NCBI GenBank assembly: GCA_016212785.1
Contig: JACRDW010000037.1
Span: forward strand, 1 to 10,357
Source of the DNA: Methanobacteriota archaeon
Lineage (GTDB): Archaea; Hydrothermarchaeota; Hydrothermarchaeia; Hydrothermarchaeales; JACRDW01
Direction of reading: 5' to 3'
DNA: 10,357 nt
Position 1 is the first letter of the stretch. Each line of letters begins with the position of its first letter. The position numbers and the translations under genes were made by a program. This document shows, piece by piece, positions 1 to 6,299 of this stretch. The notes under the pieces were generated by a model. It was not told where the DNA came from, did not search any database, and was given only the letters and a program-made list of their open reading frames with translations.

Positions 1-523
1 AAACGCCGCTCGCAGACTTATATCCCATAATTTCGGAAACATCTAACACCCGAGTAAACGTTGACCCGGCTCTTACCTTTCCAAGCCCCACGTCCCATGC
101 GGTGCTGAGTGTTGCATTCGGATGCACTATCACGAGCGTGATAGTTTTAGAAAGAGAATATGCATTGGTACCTGAAACCGTCAGAGTTCCAGTATAGTTC
201 CCCTCGCTCATATTATAGGGAACGGTAAAAGTGATGGGAATATTTACTGACTCATGCTCATAAAGCGTTGCAGACGTGTTTCCCAGAGAAACAGTAACTC
301 CGCTTACACCGAGAGATGTAGTAAGGCCTGATACTGACGCGGTTGTATTTTCTGGATTGTACAGCAATATGGTGTCTCTTGCGCTGAAAGACGCAACGCT
401 TCCCCTCGGCTTGTCAAAGAATATGATAACGGTTGTATTCTGGAAATCAATAAAAGCTGCTGCATGCACGATGGGCAAGGCTGTAAATACTGCGACTGCC
501 AATACAATCAAACTACCTCTCAC
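1..523 (-). CDS. Secreted surface protein with beta-sandwich-like domain (partial, C-terminus beyond the left edge)
   Basis: The reading frame starts with GTG at 523 and stays open to base 1, giving 174 residues of an unfinished protein. A GGGTGA ribosome site lies six bases upstream of the GTG. Residues 1-22 look like a signal peptide: a short basic start, then a hydrophobic stretch ending in HAAA. The rest is rich in Thr, Ser, Val and Asn with alternating hydrophobic residues, as in Ig-like or NEW3-type extracellular beta domains. Six N-glycosylation sequons are visible (N29, N59, N82, N104, N109, N136), which fits a glycosylated archaeal surface protein. It overlaps the end of the preceding membrane-protein gene by 11 bases, so the two are probably cotranscribed and translationally coupled. 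I recognise no named family. The exported, beta-rich character is what I see; a surface or S-layer-associated role is inference. Confidence 0.8.
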   Translation of the reverse strand, partial: MRGSLIVLAVAVFTALPIVHAAAFIDFQNTTVIIFFDKPRGSVASFSARDTILLYNPENTTASVSGLTTSLGVSGVTVSLGNTSATLYEHESVNIPITFTVPYNMSEGNYTGTLTVSGTNAYSLSKTITLVIVHPNATLSTAWDVGLGKVRAGSTFTRVLDVSEIMGYKSASGV

Positions 524-1481
524 TTTCGCTCACCCGTATAAGTTCGTTTCCCAGGTAATGGTCGTAGGCATCGCTGTCCCATGCTATCAGGCGGTCCATC
601 AAGAAAAGGGATATGATTATCAGCAGCGCTATTATTATAATGAAATACAGCCCCAGTTTATAGGTCAGGGAAAGCGCTGTCCTGGCGACTTCTGAAATTC
701 TCTTCACAGTTTCTCGGATTTTTTCTGTTTCGTGATGAAGCTTGTAGTAATCCGAGGCCTGCTCAAAATGCGATATAGACTTCTCGCACAGGATGTATGC
801 ACTGATTCTGGACGGAATGCTGAGCGATTTGTTCAGCGCAGCTGCATATTCAGATTCTGCAGTTAAAAACAAAGCGTCAGCCGCCTGCATATCCTTTTTG
901 TATTTCTCCTCCAAGTTGTTCCACTTTATTCTGACGTTTGCAGACTGGATATTCTCGCCGGCAGCCTCGTATGCCAGGGTAGCATATCTGTAGTAGGAAA
1001 TTTTTTCCCTGGTTTTAATCACGCTTTCAGCTTCCCGCGCATTTGTTTCTGCCTGGGTAATCAAAAAATCGTTTATAGCTTGAGTTGCGGATTCTGTTAT
1101 GTCTTCAGCCGCTGCTCCGGAAACGAGACTTTTTTTTAATCCTGTTTTTGCAGTTTCCTTCAGCTTGTAGGAGATGTTCAGAGCTTTCAGCTTCTCTTCT
1201 ATGTCGCCGGATTTGGATAAGTTATAAGCGGCGTCAAAATCAAAAATAAATTTTTTTACTGCTTCTGCAAAGTTTACCGTTTCCTTGCTGCACGCACCTC
1301 TTTCGCCGCCGTACAGCATCAGCAGCACGCTCTGCTTCACGTCATTTAGCTCTGAATATTCGTTGAAAGCCGGTGACTGGTATACCCTGATTTCCTTGGC
1401 AAGCACGCTGCAATTTTGAGCACCTGCCGCAGGCAGAATCGCCAGGGCAAGCACGACTGAAAACAGAACTTTGAGACCCAT
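513..1481 (-). CDS. Exported helical protein with one C-terminal membrane helix
   Basis: This gene encodes 322 residues. Residues 1-21 form a signal peptide (basic MGLK start, hydrophobic core, ending AGA). No lipobox precedes Cys24. Residues 25-270 are mostly helical and charged, with Tyr/Ala-rich stretches (about 160-250) suggesting TPR-like or coiled-coil helices. Four sequons (N23, N87, N102, N217) support an outside location. A strong membrane helix (about 275-296, with an Ile-rich core) is followed by a tail of about 25 residues that should face the cytoplasm. I chose the ATG at 1481 because the signal peptide begins there and it lies about 27 bases from the AT-rich box at 1503-1512. 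The frame stays open upstream, and an ATG at 1502 is the alternative. The gene is divergent from the first tubulin-like gene and overlaps the secreted protein downstream. No family is recognised. I infer a link between the cell surface and the cytoplasmic tubulin-like proteins. Confidence 0.82.
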   Translation of the reverse strand: MGLKVLFSVVLALAILPAAGAQNCSVLAKEIRVYQSPAFNEYSELNDVKQSVLLMLYGGERGACSKETVNFAEAVKKFIFDFDAAYNLSKSGDIEEKLKALNISYKLKETAKTGLKKSLVSGAAAEDITESATQAINDFLITQAETNAREAESVIKTREKISYYRYATLAYEAAGENIQSANVRIKWNNLEEKYKKDMQAADALFLTAESEYAAALNKSLSIPSRISAYILCEKSISHFEQASDYYKLHHETEKIRETVKRISEVARTALSLTYKLGLYFIIIIALLIIISLFLMDRLIAWDSDAYDHYLGNELIRVSESER

Positions 1482-1502
1482 GTTTTTTACCAATGCCACC
1501 AT

Positions 1503-1512
1503 AAAATATATG
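1503..1512. promoter_or_regulatory. Shared bidirectional TATA-like box
   Basis: The 55-base gap between the divergent start codons at 1481 and 1537 holds one AT-only core (AAAATATAT). It reads as a TATA-like element on both strands. Its centre is about 28 bases from each start codon, the usual archaeal distance from TATA box to transcription start. Neither start codon has a ribosome-binding site. I infer that both transcripts begin at or next to the ATG and are leaderless. The purine-rich BRE is clearer on the minus strand (CAAAAGT). Confidence 0.6.
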
Positions 1513-1536
1513 TACTTTTGTGTCGTTCTGTTATTT

Positions 1537-2730
1537 ATGCCGTATACGTTTATAGGAGTAGGACAGTGCGGAGGAGGCATCGTAGATGCTGCCTTCTATG
1601 ACAAAAGCATGTTCAGGGTAGCCGTCCCCATCGCAATCAACTCTGCCACGCTTGACTTGCAGACCATGAAGAACATAAAAAGGGAATACTGGGTTGGAAT
1701 GTCCAGAGACCGAGGATTCATCGACGGCGCAATGCAGGGCTTTGAGCACTTCGTTGTTGGCGGATACGGCAAGAACAGAGGGAAAGCGGAGCAAGATACG
1801 AAGGAGCATGAGGACGTAATTAGAGACATGATAATAGAGAGGGCGAGAGTGAAAGGAGCAGAAGGAGAGGGCATCGGCATTGCAGTCGCTTTTATAGTTT
1901 ATGGGCTCGGCGGCGGCACAGGGAGCGGCGCAGGTCCGGTGATAGCAAAAGTTTTGAAGGAAATGAAGATTCCTGTCGTTGCTGTCGTTGTGCTGCCTGC
2001 GAGCCACGAAGGCGGCCTAACAGCTAAGAATGCGGTGGAGAGCCTGAACAGGCTGACCGAACACGCAGATTCCATAATTCTGGTGGACAACCAGAAGCTC
2101 GCCTATGCGGAGAGCACAGAAGCGCTGTTTCAGAGGTATAACGAGTACGTTGCGAGGAGCCTTCGAGACATCGTGGTAGGTACTGCCCTGGAAAGCGTCA
2201 ATCCTGCTGACTTCGAGGGCTATGCGCCTGTGATAGACCTGAAGGACATGATAACCGCAACTTCATTCAGGCGGGGCGATAAGCAGCGCCCGGGCTTTGC
2301 CTGCCTTGGAAGGGCAAGCGAAAAGGCAAGAGATTTACTCCACTACATCTTTCCGGTCAGAGGATACAAGGAGATAGACATAATCAGCCTGCTCTATCGA
2401 GCCTTTATGAAGCTTTCGCTTGAAGATGTCAGAGTTGAGGATGCTGAGAAAAATCTTGTGCTGCTCAGACTTCCGCCTGCGTATCTGACCAAGGCAGGAA
2501 AGATAAACACGAGCATGGCAAAGAGAGTAATGGAGGAGCGCACCAGACTCGGGGAAACTCACTTCGGAGTCGCGCTCACCAAGAAGAACCTCGCAACCGC
2601 GGTGGTGCTTCTAACGTATCGTCCAAACCAGCTTTCGAGGCTCCGCACCCTAAGTCAGCTTGCGGGTCAGTACGAGGACGTATCACTGCGGGTGCTCGAG
2701 GAGTATGAGAAGGACTTCGTTACTCATTAG
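1537..2730 (+). CDS. Tubulin/FtsZ-superfamily GTPase, CetZ-like (first paralogue)
   Basis: The 397-residue product carries the GTP-binding signature of the FtsZ/tubulin superfamily. A T1 loop is at residues 7-14 (GVGQCGGG, close to the GQCGN of tubulins and GQAGG of CetZ). A T2-like AINSATLDL follows near 33-41, then the tubulin signature GGGTGSG (T4) at 125-131 and a conserved DN at 184-185. The T7 loop has DLKD at 234-237, matching the DxxD that drives GTP hydrolysis across the filament interface. The length is typical of CetZ or a core FtsZ, and there is no long C-terminal tail with an obvious SepF/FtsA-type peptide. Superfamily members bind GTP and polymerise in the cytoplasm. I chose ATG 1537 because T1 must lie near the N-terminus and the TATA-like box is placed for it; the frame is open upstream but would add an unlikely hydrophobic stretch. 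It opens a three-gene operon. The family is clear; the exact subgroup and cellular role are not. Confidence 0.9.
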   Translation: MPYTFIGVGQCGGGIVDAAFYDKSMFRVAVPIAINSATLDLQTMKNIKREYWVGMSRDRGFIDGAMQGFEHFVVGGYGKNRGKAEQDTKEHEDVIRDMIIERARVKGAEGEGIGIAVAFIVYGLGGGTGSGAGPVIAKVLKEMKIPVVAVVVLPASHEGGLTAKNAVESLNRLTEHADSIILVDNQKLAYAESTEALFQRYNEYVARSLRDIVVGTALESVNPADFEGYAPVIDLKDMITATSFRRGDKQRPGFACLGRASEKARDLLHYIFPVRGYKEIDIISLLYRAFMKLSLEDVRVEDAEKNLVLLRLPPAYLTKAGKINTSMAKRVMEERTRLGETHFGVALTKKNLATAVVLLTYRPNQLSRLRTLSQLAGQYEDVSLRVLEEYEKDFVTH

Positions 2731-2739
2731 GTGCAGGGC

Positions 2740-4131
2740 ATGAACGAGTACAAATTAACTGCAATTGCTATATGGATTATTCTGGGCCTGGGATTTGTAT
2801 TTCTCATAAATTTCGGGGTTGCCCAGGTAACTTACTTTGGAATATCCATAATCCTGCTCTCGCTGGTCGGAAGCGTTGTATATACGTGGTGGAAAACGCA
2901 GAGCGATAAAACCGTAGATAAGCTGAAAGCGGAAATACTCCTGAAAATTAAGAAAGATTATGCCGACGGCCAGAAGCTCATCGCCGAAGCCGGAGAAATG
3001 GTGAACGTGGACAACGTCAGACGCGATTTAGAATCGCTGCGCAGCAATTTAATAAATCTGAAATTCTATGATGCTGATTTCAACACGACTGAAGAGGCAA
3101 AGAAATATACTCTGACCGTAATCGAGCAGGAAAACAGAAGGGTTGAGCAGAGGTTGCGAAGTTTGGAAGCTCTTGCTGCGATAGAAGTAAAACCAAAGCT
3201 GGATGAATATATTCAGGAGCTCAGAGTGAAGCTGGATAAATTGAGAAAAGCGGGATATAAAATTGGGGAAGAAGTTGAGAATTTCGAAACCATCGAAGCT
3301 CAGGAGAGCAAGACCCTGAGAGAAATGCTGGAAAAGAAGAAAAAATTGACAGAGAAGTTTGTTTCAATCCTGAATAAATGCGCTGCAGAGGCGGGCGAAA
3401 TTCTGACAACGAGCCAGAGATACGGCGTAATTAAAATCGTGGAGCATGCGCTTCTAAAAATTAAAACAGAAGATTTCGACGGCTGTGTTATTCTTCTCGT
3501 GGATGCGAGGAGCAGGCTGAAAGACTTTCTGAAGGACTTCTTCGCCATAGAAAAAAACGAGTTTTCTGCATCTGTTGAAGGTATATACAAACTGCTGGAC
3601 GGCGAGCAGGTAGAGCCTGAAAAAATGAGGGAAATCGAAGAGCTCAGAAGCTGGGTTTTATATATAAGCGACCCAGGAACCATAGGAGAACTCCAGGACC
3701 TAAAGGTTCAATTCAAGAACGCTGTAGCAAGCACGATTGCAGAGCTGCACGAAAAACTCCGCTCTCTAGAAGAGGAGATAAAAGCTTATGCGCCGAGCAG
3801 GGAAATCTGGACTTCTGACGAACTCGCCGAGCCTCTCGTGAGGAGAGTAAGCGCAGAGGACGAGCTGAGGGTGTTTACCAGGTACGCAACCAACGCTCTC
3901 GAGCACATAGGCAAGCAGCTCGCCAAGGATTCTGCGTTCATAAAAATACTCAAAAACTATGACAAGGTGGAGCAGATAATCTCCAAGAAGCTGGAAGGCG
4001 AAGGAAAATTATCTGCCACTGCTCTCAACGTAAAATATCCTGAGAAATTTTTGATGCTGTACAGCAAAAAGCATCCAGATACCGAATATACGGAGAGCAC
4101 TGCCACGCTCAGGGTGAAGGCAAGGGTATGA
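2740..4131 (+). CDS. Membrane-anchored coiled-coil protein between the two tubulin-like genes
   Basis: The 463-residue product has two N-terminal membrane helices (about 6-27 and 30-50) separated by a very short loop, so both ends should face the cytoplasm. Residues 53-420 are highly charged, Lys/Glu/Leu-rich and almost entirely helical, with several probable coiled-coil segments. The last 50 residues change character (Thr/Tyr/Val-rich, ending TATLRVKARV) and may form a small winged-helix or beta domain. I take ATG 2740 as the start because an AGGTG ribosome site overlapping the previous stop codon sits six bases away. A GTG at 2731 would add three residues. It begins nine bases after the first tubulin-like gene and overlaps the second by four. 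The layout recalls bacterial EzrA, an N-terminally anchored coiled-coil FtsZ regulator, but I see no sequence homology, so this is an analogy only. A tether or regulator of the GTPases is my inference. Confidence 0.88.
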   Translation: MNEYKLTAIAIWIILGLGFVFLINFGVAQVTYFGISIILLSLVGSVVYTWWKTQSDKTVDKLKAEILLKIKKDYADGQKLIAEAGEMVNVDNVRRDLESLRSNLINLKFYDADFNTTEEAKKYTLTVIEQENRRVEQRLRSLEALAAIEVKPKLDEYIQELRVKLDKLRKAGYKIGEEVENFETIEAQESKTLREMLEKKKKLTEKFVSILNKCAAEAGEILTTSQRYGVIKIVEHALLKIKTEDFDGCVILLVDARSRLKDFLKDFFAIEKNEFSASVEGIYKLLDGEQVEPEKMREIEELRSWVLYISDPGTIGELQDLKVQFKNAVASTIAELHEKLRSLEEEIKAYAPSREIWTSDELAEPLVRRVSAEDELRVFTRYATNALEHIGKQLAKDSAFIKILKNYDKVEQIISKKLEGEGKLSATALNVKYPEKFLMLYSKKHPDTEYTESTATLRVKARV

Positions 4132-5477
4132 ACGGAAGAACGAAGTGGGGCATAATCGCGGCAGGAGAAGGTGCGAACAGGATTTCCTTTCAGTACTACT
4201 CGCAGTTCAGGAATCCGGCAATCGAGGATAGAGTGCTCCTGCTCAATACCACGACTGCTGACGTTAAACTCGATAAAACCTTCGAATACATAATTTCGAA
4301 AGATGCAGGTTTGCAGCAGGTTTACGAGGAAGTAAAGCGCAGCAGGATATGCATTTTTGGAAAATCTCCTTCGGGCGCAGGGAACAACTGGAAGCTTGGA
4401 GAAAACGAGGCCAGAGAGGACTTCGACTCCATAGTAAAGTACATAACCGGCTTGAAACTGGCTGAGCGGGACGTAATTCTTGGAATCGCTACGCTCGGAG
4501 GCGGCACCGGCAACGGCTCCCTTCCATACATCATACACAGGCTGAAGCGCGGAGAAGACCTCGCATACAGGAGAGAAATCAGCTATCTCGCCCTGGGAAT
4601 AGTCCCCTATGATTTTGAGGCGCCTCAGAGATACTTCAACACGATATGCGGTCTAACGAGACTGCTCAAGTACGGCGAGGACGGGAGGCAAAACGCTGAT
4701 ATGCTGCTCCTCGTGGACAACAGCCAGGTGGAGAGAATGCTGAAGGTGGGCATTTCTGCGAGGGAGGAGAGGTACTACCAGATAAACCAGGAGATAATAA
4801 AAGCAGTCAACATGCTCATCGCCCCAAGCAGCCTCGGAGCAAAATCCACGATAGACGTTGCTGACTACTATCAGCTGCCGAGCAACATCGGCGTATATCA
4901 TTTTACACCGTGCATGAGCCTCGGCAATGACCCTGAAATTTTTGAAATAGAGACTGCGCTTGAGATGGCAGCGAGCAATCCGATGGCTCCGCTTGACTTA
5001 AAAACTGCAACAATGGCATACATAGTAGCTGTCGTTCCGCAGAAGTACGTCGACAGCGGCAAATTTTCCCAGGAAGACCTCGAAGCAAAAGCGCACGAGT
5101 GGGCTGTCAAAAACATCGCAGGGGAGTGGGGGGGCATACTGAGATATGCAAGTTTAGTTTCTTCGAAGGAGCAGGAAACTCTTGACGTGATGATACTGCT
5201 CGGAGGCTTCAGCTTCGACAAAATCCTCGCAAAGAGCCTGCAGAAGTACTACGACTTCATAGACATTCTCAGAGTAGATAAAGGCGAGGTCGAGCTGAAG
5301 GACGAGAGCGACCCGAGAATCAGGGTAAGAATAAGTATGAAGGACATCGAAACGATTGAAACGAGACTCAAAGAGTACATCGCACTCACGCAGGAAAAAA
5401 TAGGAAAAGTGCAGGAAGTAAAAACAGACCTCTTGGAAAAGCTGGAGGAGTGGGGATTTGGGAAGAGGAGGAAATAA
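4128..5477 (+). CDS. Divergent tubulin/FtsZ-superfamily GTPase (second paralogue)
   Basis: This 449-residue protein is a second, more divergent member of the FtsZ/tubulin superfamily. It has a T1-like loop at 12-18 (AGEGANR), T2-like LLLNTTTADV at 37-46 and a Gly/Asn-rich T3-like segment at about 78-98. The T4 signature GGGTGNG is at 124-130, DN at 197-198, N220 in the expected helix H7, and T7 has DVAD at 243-246. Both halves of a GTPase site therefore look present, so it is unlikely to be a dead paralogue. The C-terminus (about 402-449) is a charged helical tail ending GKRRK that the first paralogue lacks. The start codon overlaps the previous stop as ATGA, with GGTGA ten bases upstream, indicating translational coupling. 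Two different paralogues beside a membrane protein suggest either a heteropolymer or a filament plus regulator, as with FtsZ1/FtsZ2 or BtubA/BtubB. That is inference. Confidence 0.86.
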   Translation: MNGRTKWGIIAAGEGANRISFQYYSQFRNPAIEDRVLLLNTTTADVKLDKTFEYIISKDAGLQQVYEEVKRSRICIFGKSPSGAGNNWKLGENEAREDFDSIVKYITGLKLAERDVILGIATLGGGTGNGSLPYIIHRLKRGEDLAYRREISYLALGIVPYDFEAPQRYFNTICGLTRLLKYGEDGRQNADMLLLVDNSQVERMLKVGISAREERYYQINQEIIKAVNMLIAPSSLGAKSTIDVADYYQLPSNIGVYHFTPCMSLGNDPEIFEIETALEMAASNPMAPLDLKTATMAYIVAVVPQKYVDSGKFSQEDLEAKAHEWAVKNIAGEWGGILRYASLVSSKEQETLDVMILLGGFSFDKILAKSLQKYYDFIDILRVDKGEVELKDESDPRIRVRISMKDIETIETRLKEYIALTQEKIGKVQEVKTDLLEKLEEWGFGKRRK

Positions 5478-5804
5478 CTAATCACACCCGCCGCATGAAG
5501 ACCCGCAGCCGTCTGAAGCAGCATTGGGGTTGTTTATCACAAAGCCAGAACCGTATTCTGTTTCTATATAATCGATTTCTGCCCCGCTCAGGAGAGCGTC
5601 CATATTTTCGTCCAGGAATATCTTCACGCCGTTACTCTCGGTTACCTTATCTTCGTCCGCTGCTTTCTCTTCCAGGGCTAATCCATACTGCGGTCCGCTG
5701 CATCCGAATCCTGCCGTGAATATCCTCAGCCCGCAGCCTTTCCTGTTCTCCTTCTTCAGGATATTCTGCAGCTCTATTGCAGCTTTTTCCGTAATGCTTA
5801 CCAA
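5478..5804 (-). CDS. A-type iron-sulfur carrier, IscA/HesB-like
   Basis: The 108-residue product matches the HesB/IscA family, which binds and delivers iron-sulfur clusters to apoproteins in the cytoplasm. The opening VSITEKAAIELQNIL helix, GLRIFTAGFGCSGPQYGL around the first ligand C35, and the FLDENMDALLSGAEIDY and GSGFVINNPNA stretches are all family-typical. The tail is unusual: instead of the common CGCG ending it has C100, C104 and C107 (GCGSSCGGCD), so S102 stands where the usual third cysteine ligand lies, with two extra cysteines after it. The start is TTG 5804, fixed by an almost complete Shine-Dalgarno sequence just upstream and by the family N-terminus; longer in-frame starts reach into the upstream gene. 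It probably shares a transcript with the CoA-binding gene. Its stop codon touches that of the convergent GTPase gene. Confidence 0.9.
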   Translation of the reverse strand: MVSITEKAAIELQNILKKENRKGCGLRIFTAGFGCSGPQYGLALEEKAADEDKVTESNGVKIFLDENMDALLSGAEIDYIETEYGSGFVINNPNAASDGCGSSCGGCD

Positions 5805-5807
5805 GCT

Positions 5808-5816
5808 ATCACCTCT
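5808..5816 (-). promoter_or_regulatory. Strong Shine-Dalgarno site that sets a TTG start
   Basis: The minus strand reads AGAGGTGAT, close to a full complement of the archaeal 16S rRNA 3' end. It ends three bases before the TTG at 5804, so its GAGG core is at the usual distance. It decides the start of the IscA-like gene against longer in-frame ATG starts and may compensate for the weak TTG codon. Confidence 0.75.
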
Positions 5817-5863
5817 GAACCCCTTCCTACTTTTTATCGTCAAAAATGATTTTAGAAATTTTC

Positions 5864-6250
5864 TCATCGCAGCTTGTGCTCCTTCATTATGCATCTGTTC
5901 ATTACAACAAGCAATCCATGCTTCTTTGCCTCTTCCGCAGCTTCCTCGTCTGCTGTACCCTCCTGCATCCAGACTGCCTTTGCTTTTTTTGCTATCGCTT
6001 CCTTAACTATTTGCAGAACTTCATTCGGAGGTCTGAAGACGTTCACAACGTCTATGCTTTCTTGCACCTCGCTCAAGCTCTTGCAGCACTTCTCGCCGAG
6101 AATTTCCTCCGCCGTCGGATTCACAGGTATTATTTTATAGCCCTGCTCCTGCATGTACTTCGGCACATAGTGCGAGGGCTTGGCAGGGTCTTTGGAGAGC
6201 CCGAACACTGCGATTTTTTTCATTTTCAGTATTTCGCCTATCTCGCCCAT
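5864..6250 (-). CDS. CoA-binding Rossmann-fold protein (COG1832/YccU type)
   Basis: The 128-residue protein belongs to the small CoA_binding family (COG1832). A Rossmann nucleotide-binding start (KKIAVFGLSKDPAKPSHYV, residues 10-28) is followed by IIPVNP, VDVVNVFRPPNEV, AVWMQEG and a closing NRCIMKEH, all landmarks of this family at their usual spacing. Members bind CoA and are otherwise uncharacterised; the fold is shared with the CoA-binding domain of succinyl-CoA synthetase. I chose ATG 6250 because it lies about 26 bases from the TTTATATA box and has no ribosome site, as expected for a leaderless message. ATG 6265 is too close to the box to be transcribed from it. The gene precedes the IscA-like gene on the same strand with a 59-base gap and no clear terminator, so the two may form an operon. 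Confidence 0.88.
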   Translation of the reverse strand: MGEIGEILKMKKIAVFGLSKDPAKPSHYVPKYMQEQGYKIIPVNPTAEEILGEKCCKSLSEVQESIDVVNVFRPPNEVLQIVKEAIAKKAKAVWMQEGTADEEAAEEAKKHGLLVVMNRCIMKEHKLR

Positions 6251-6269
6251 GCTTTCATTTTCCATAAAT

Positions 6270-6281
6270 CTATATATAAAA
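6270..6281. promoter_or_regulatory. Second shared bidirectional TATA box
   Basis: The gap between the divergent start codons at 6250 and 6300 contains one AT-rich box, CTATATATAAAA on the plus strand and TTTTATATATAG on the minus strand. The latter is close to the archaeal TATA consensus. Its centre lies about 25 bases from each start codon, and neither start has a ribosome site. I infer one box serving two leaderless transcripts, in the same design as the element at 1503-1512. Confidence 0.68.
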
Positions 6282-6299
6282 GCATAGATACCAAAAAGC

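Noticed and set aside
276..695. Plus-strand open frame of 139 codons over the secreted and membrane protein genes
   Set aside because: The minus-strand frames give a signal peptide, sequons and a membrane helix with a ribosome site; the plus frame has no protein-like features.
1471..1536. A longer first tubulin-like protein beginning with ATG at 1471 (22 more residues)
   Set aside because: It would overlap the divergent gene's start and include the TATA-like box, and the family T1 loop should lie close to the N-terminus. ATG 1537 fits the box.
1482..1580. Longer N-terminus for the 322-residue membrane protein (ATG at 1502 or 1580)
   Set aside because: The extra residues precede a well-formed signal peptide and run through the promoter box; ATG 1481 is placed correctly for a leaderless start. 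ATG 1502 cannot be wholly excluded.
3957..4538. Antisense open frame of 193 codons across the coiled-coil/GTPase junction
   Set aside because: It mirrors two clear genes, has no recognisable motifs and no promoter or ribosome site; it arises from codon bias of the sense strand.
5478..5520. Possible selenocysteine (TGA) readthrough at the cysteine-rich end of the IscA-like protein
   Set aside because: The frame ends in TAG after Asp and no in-frame TGA lies within the cysteine motif.
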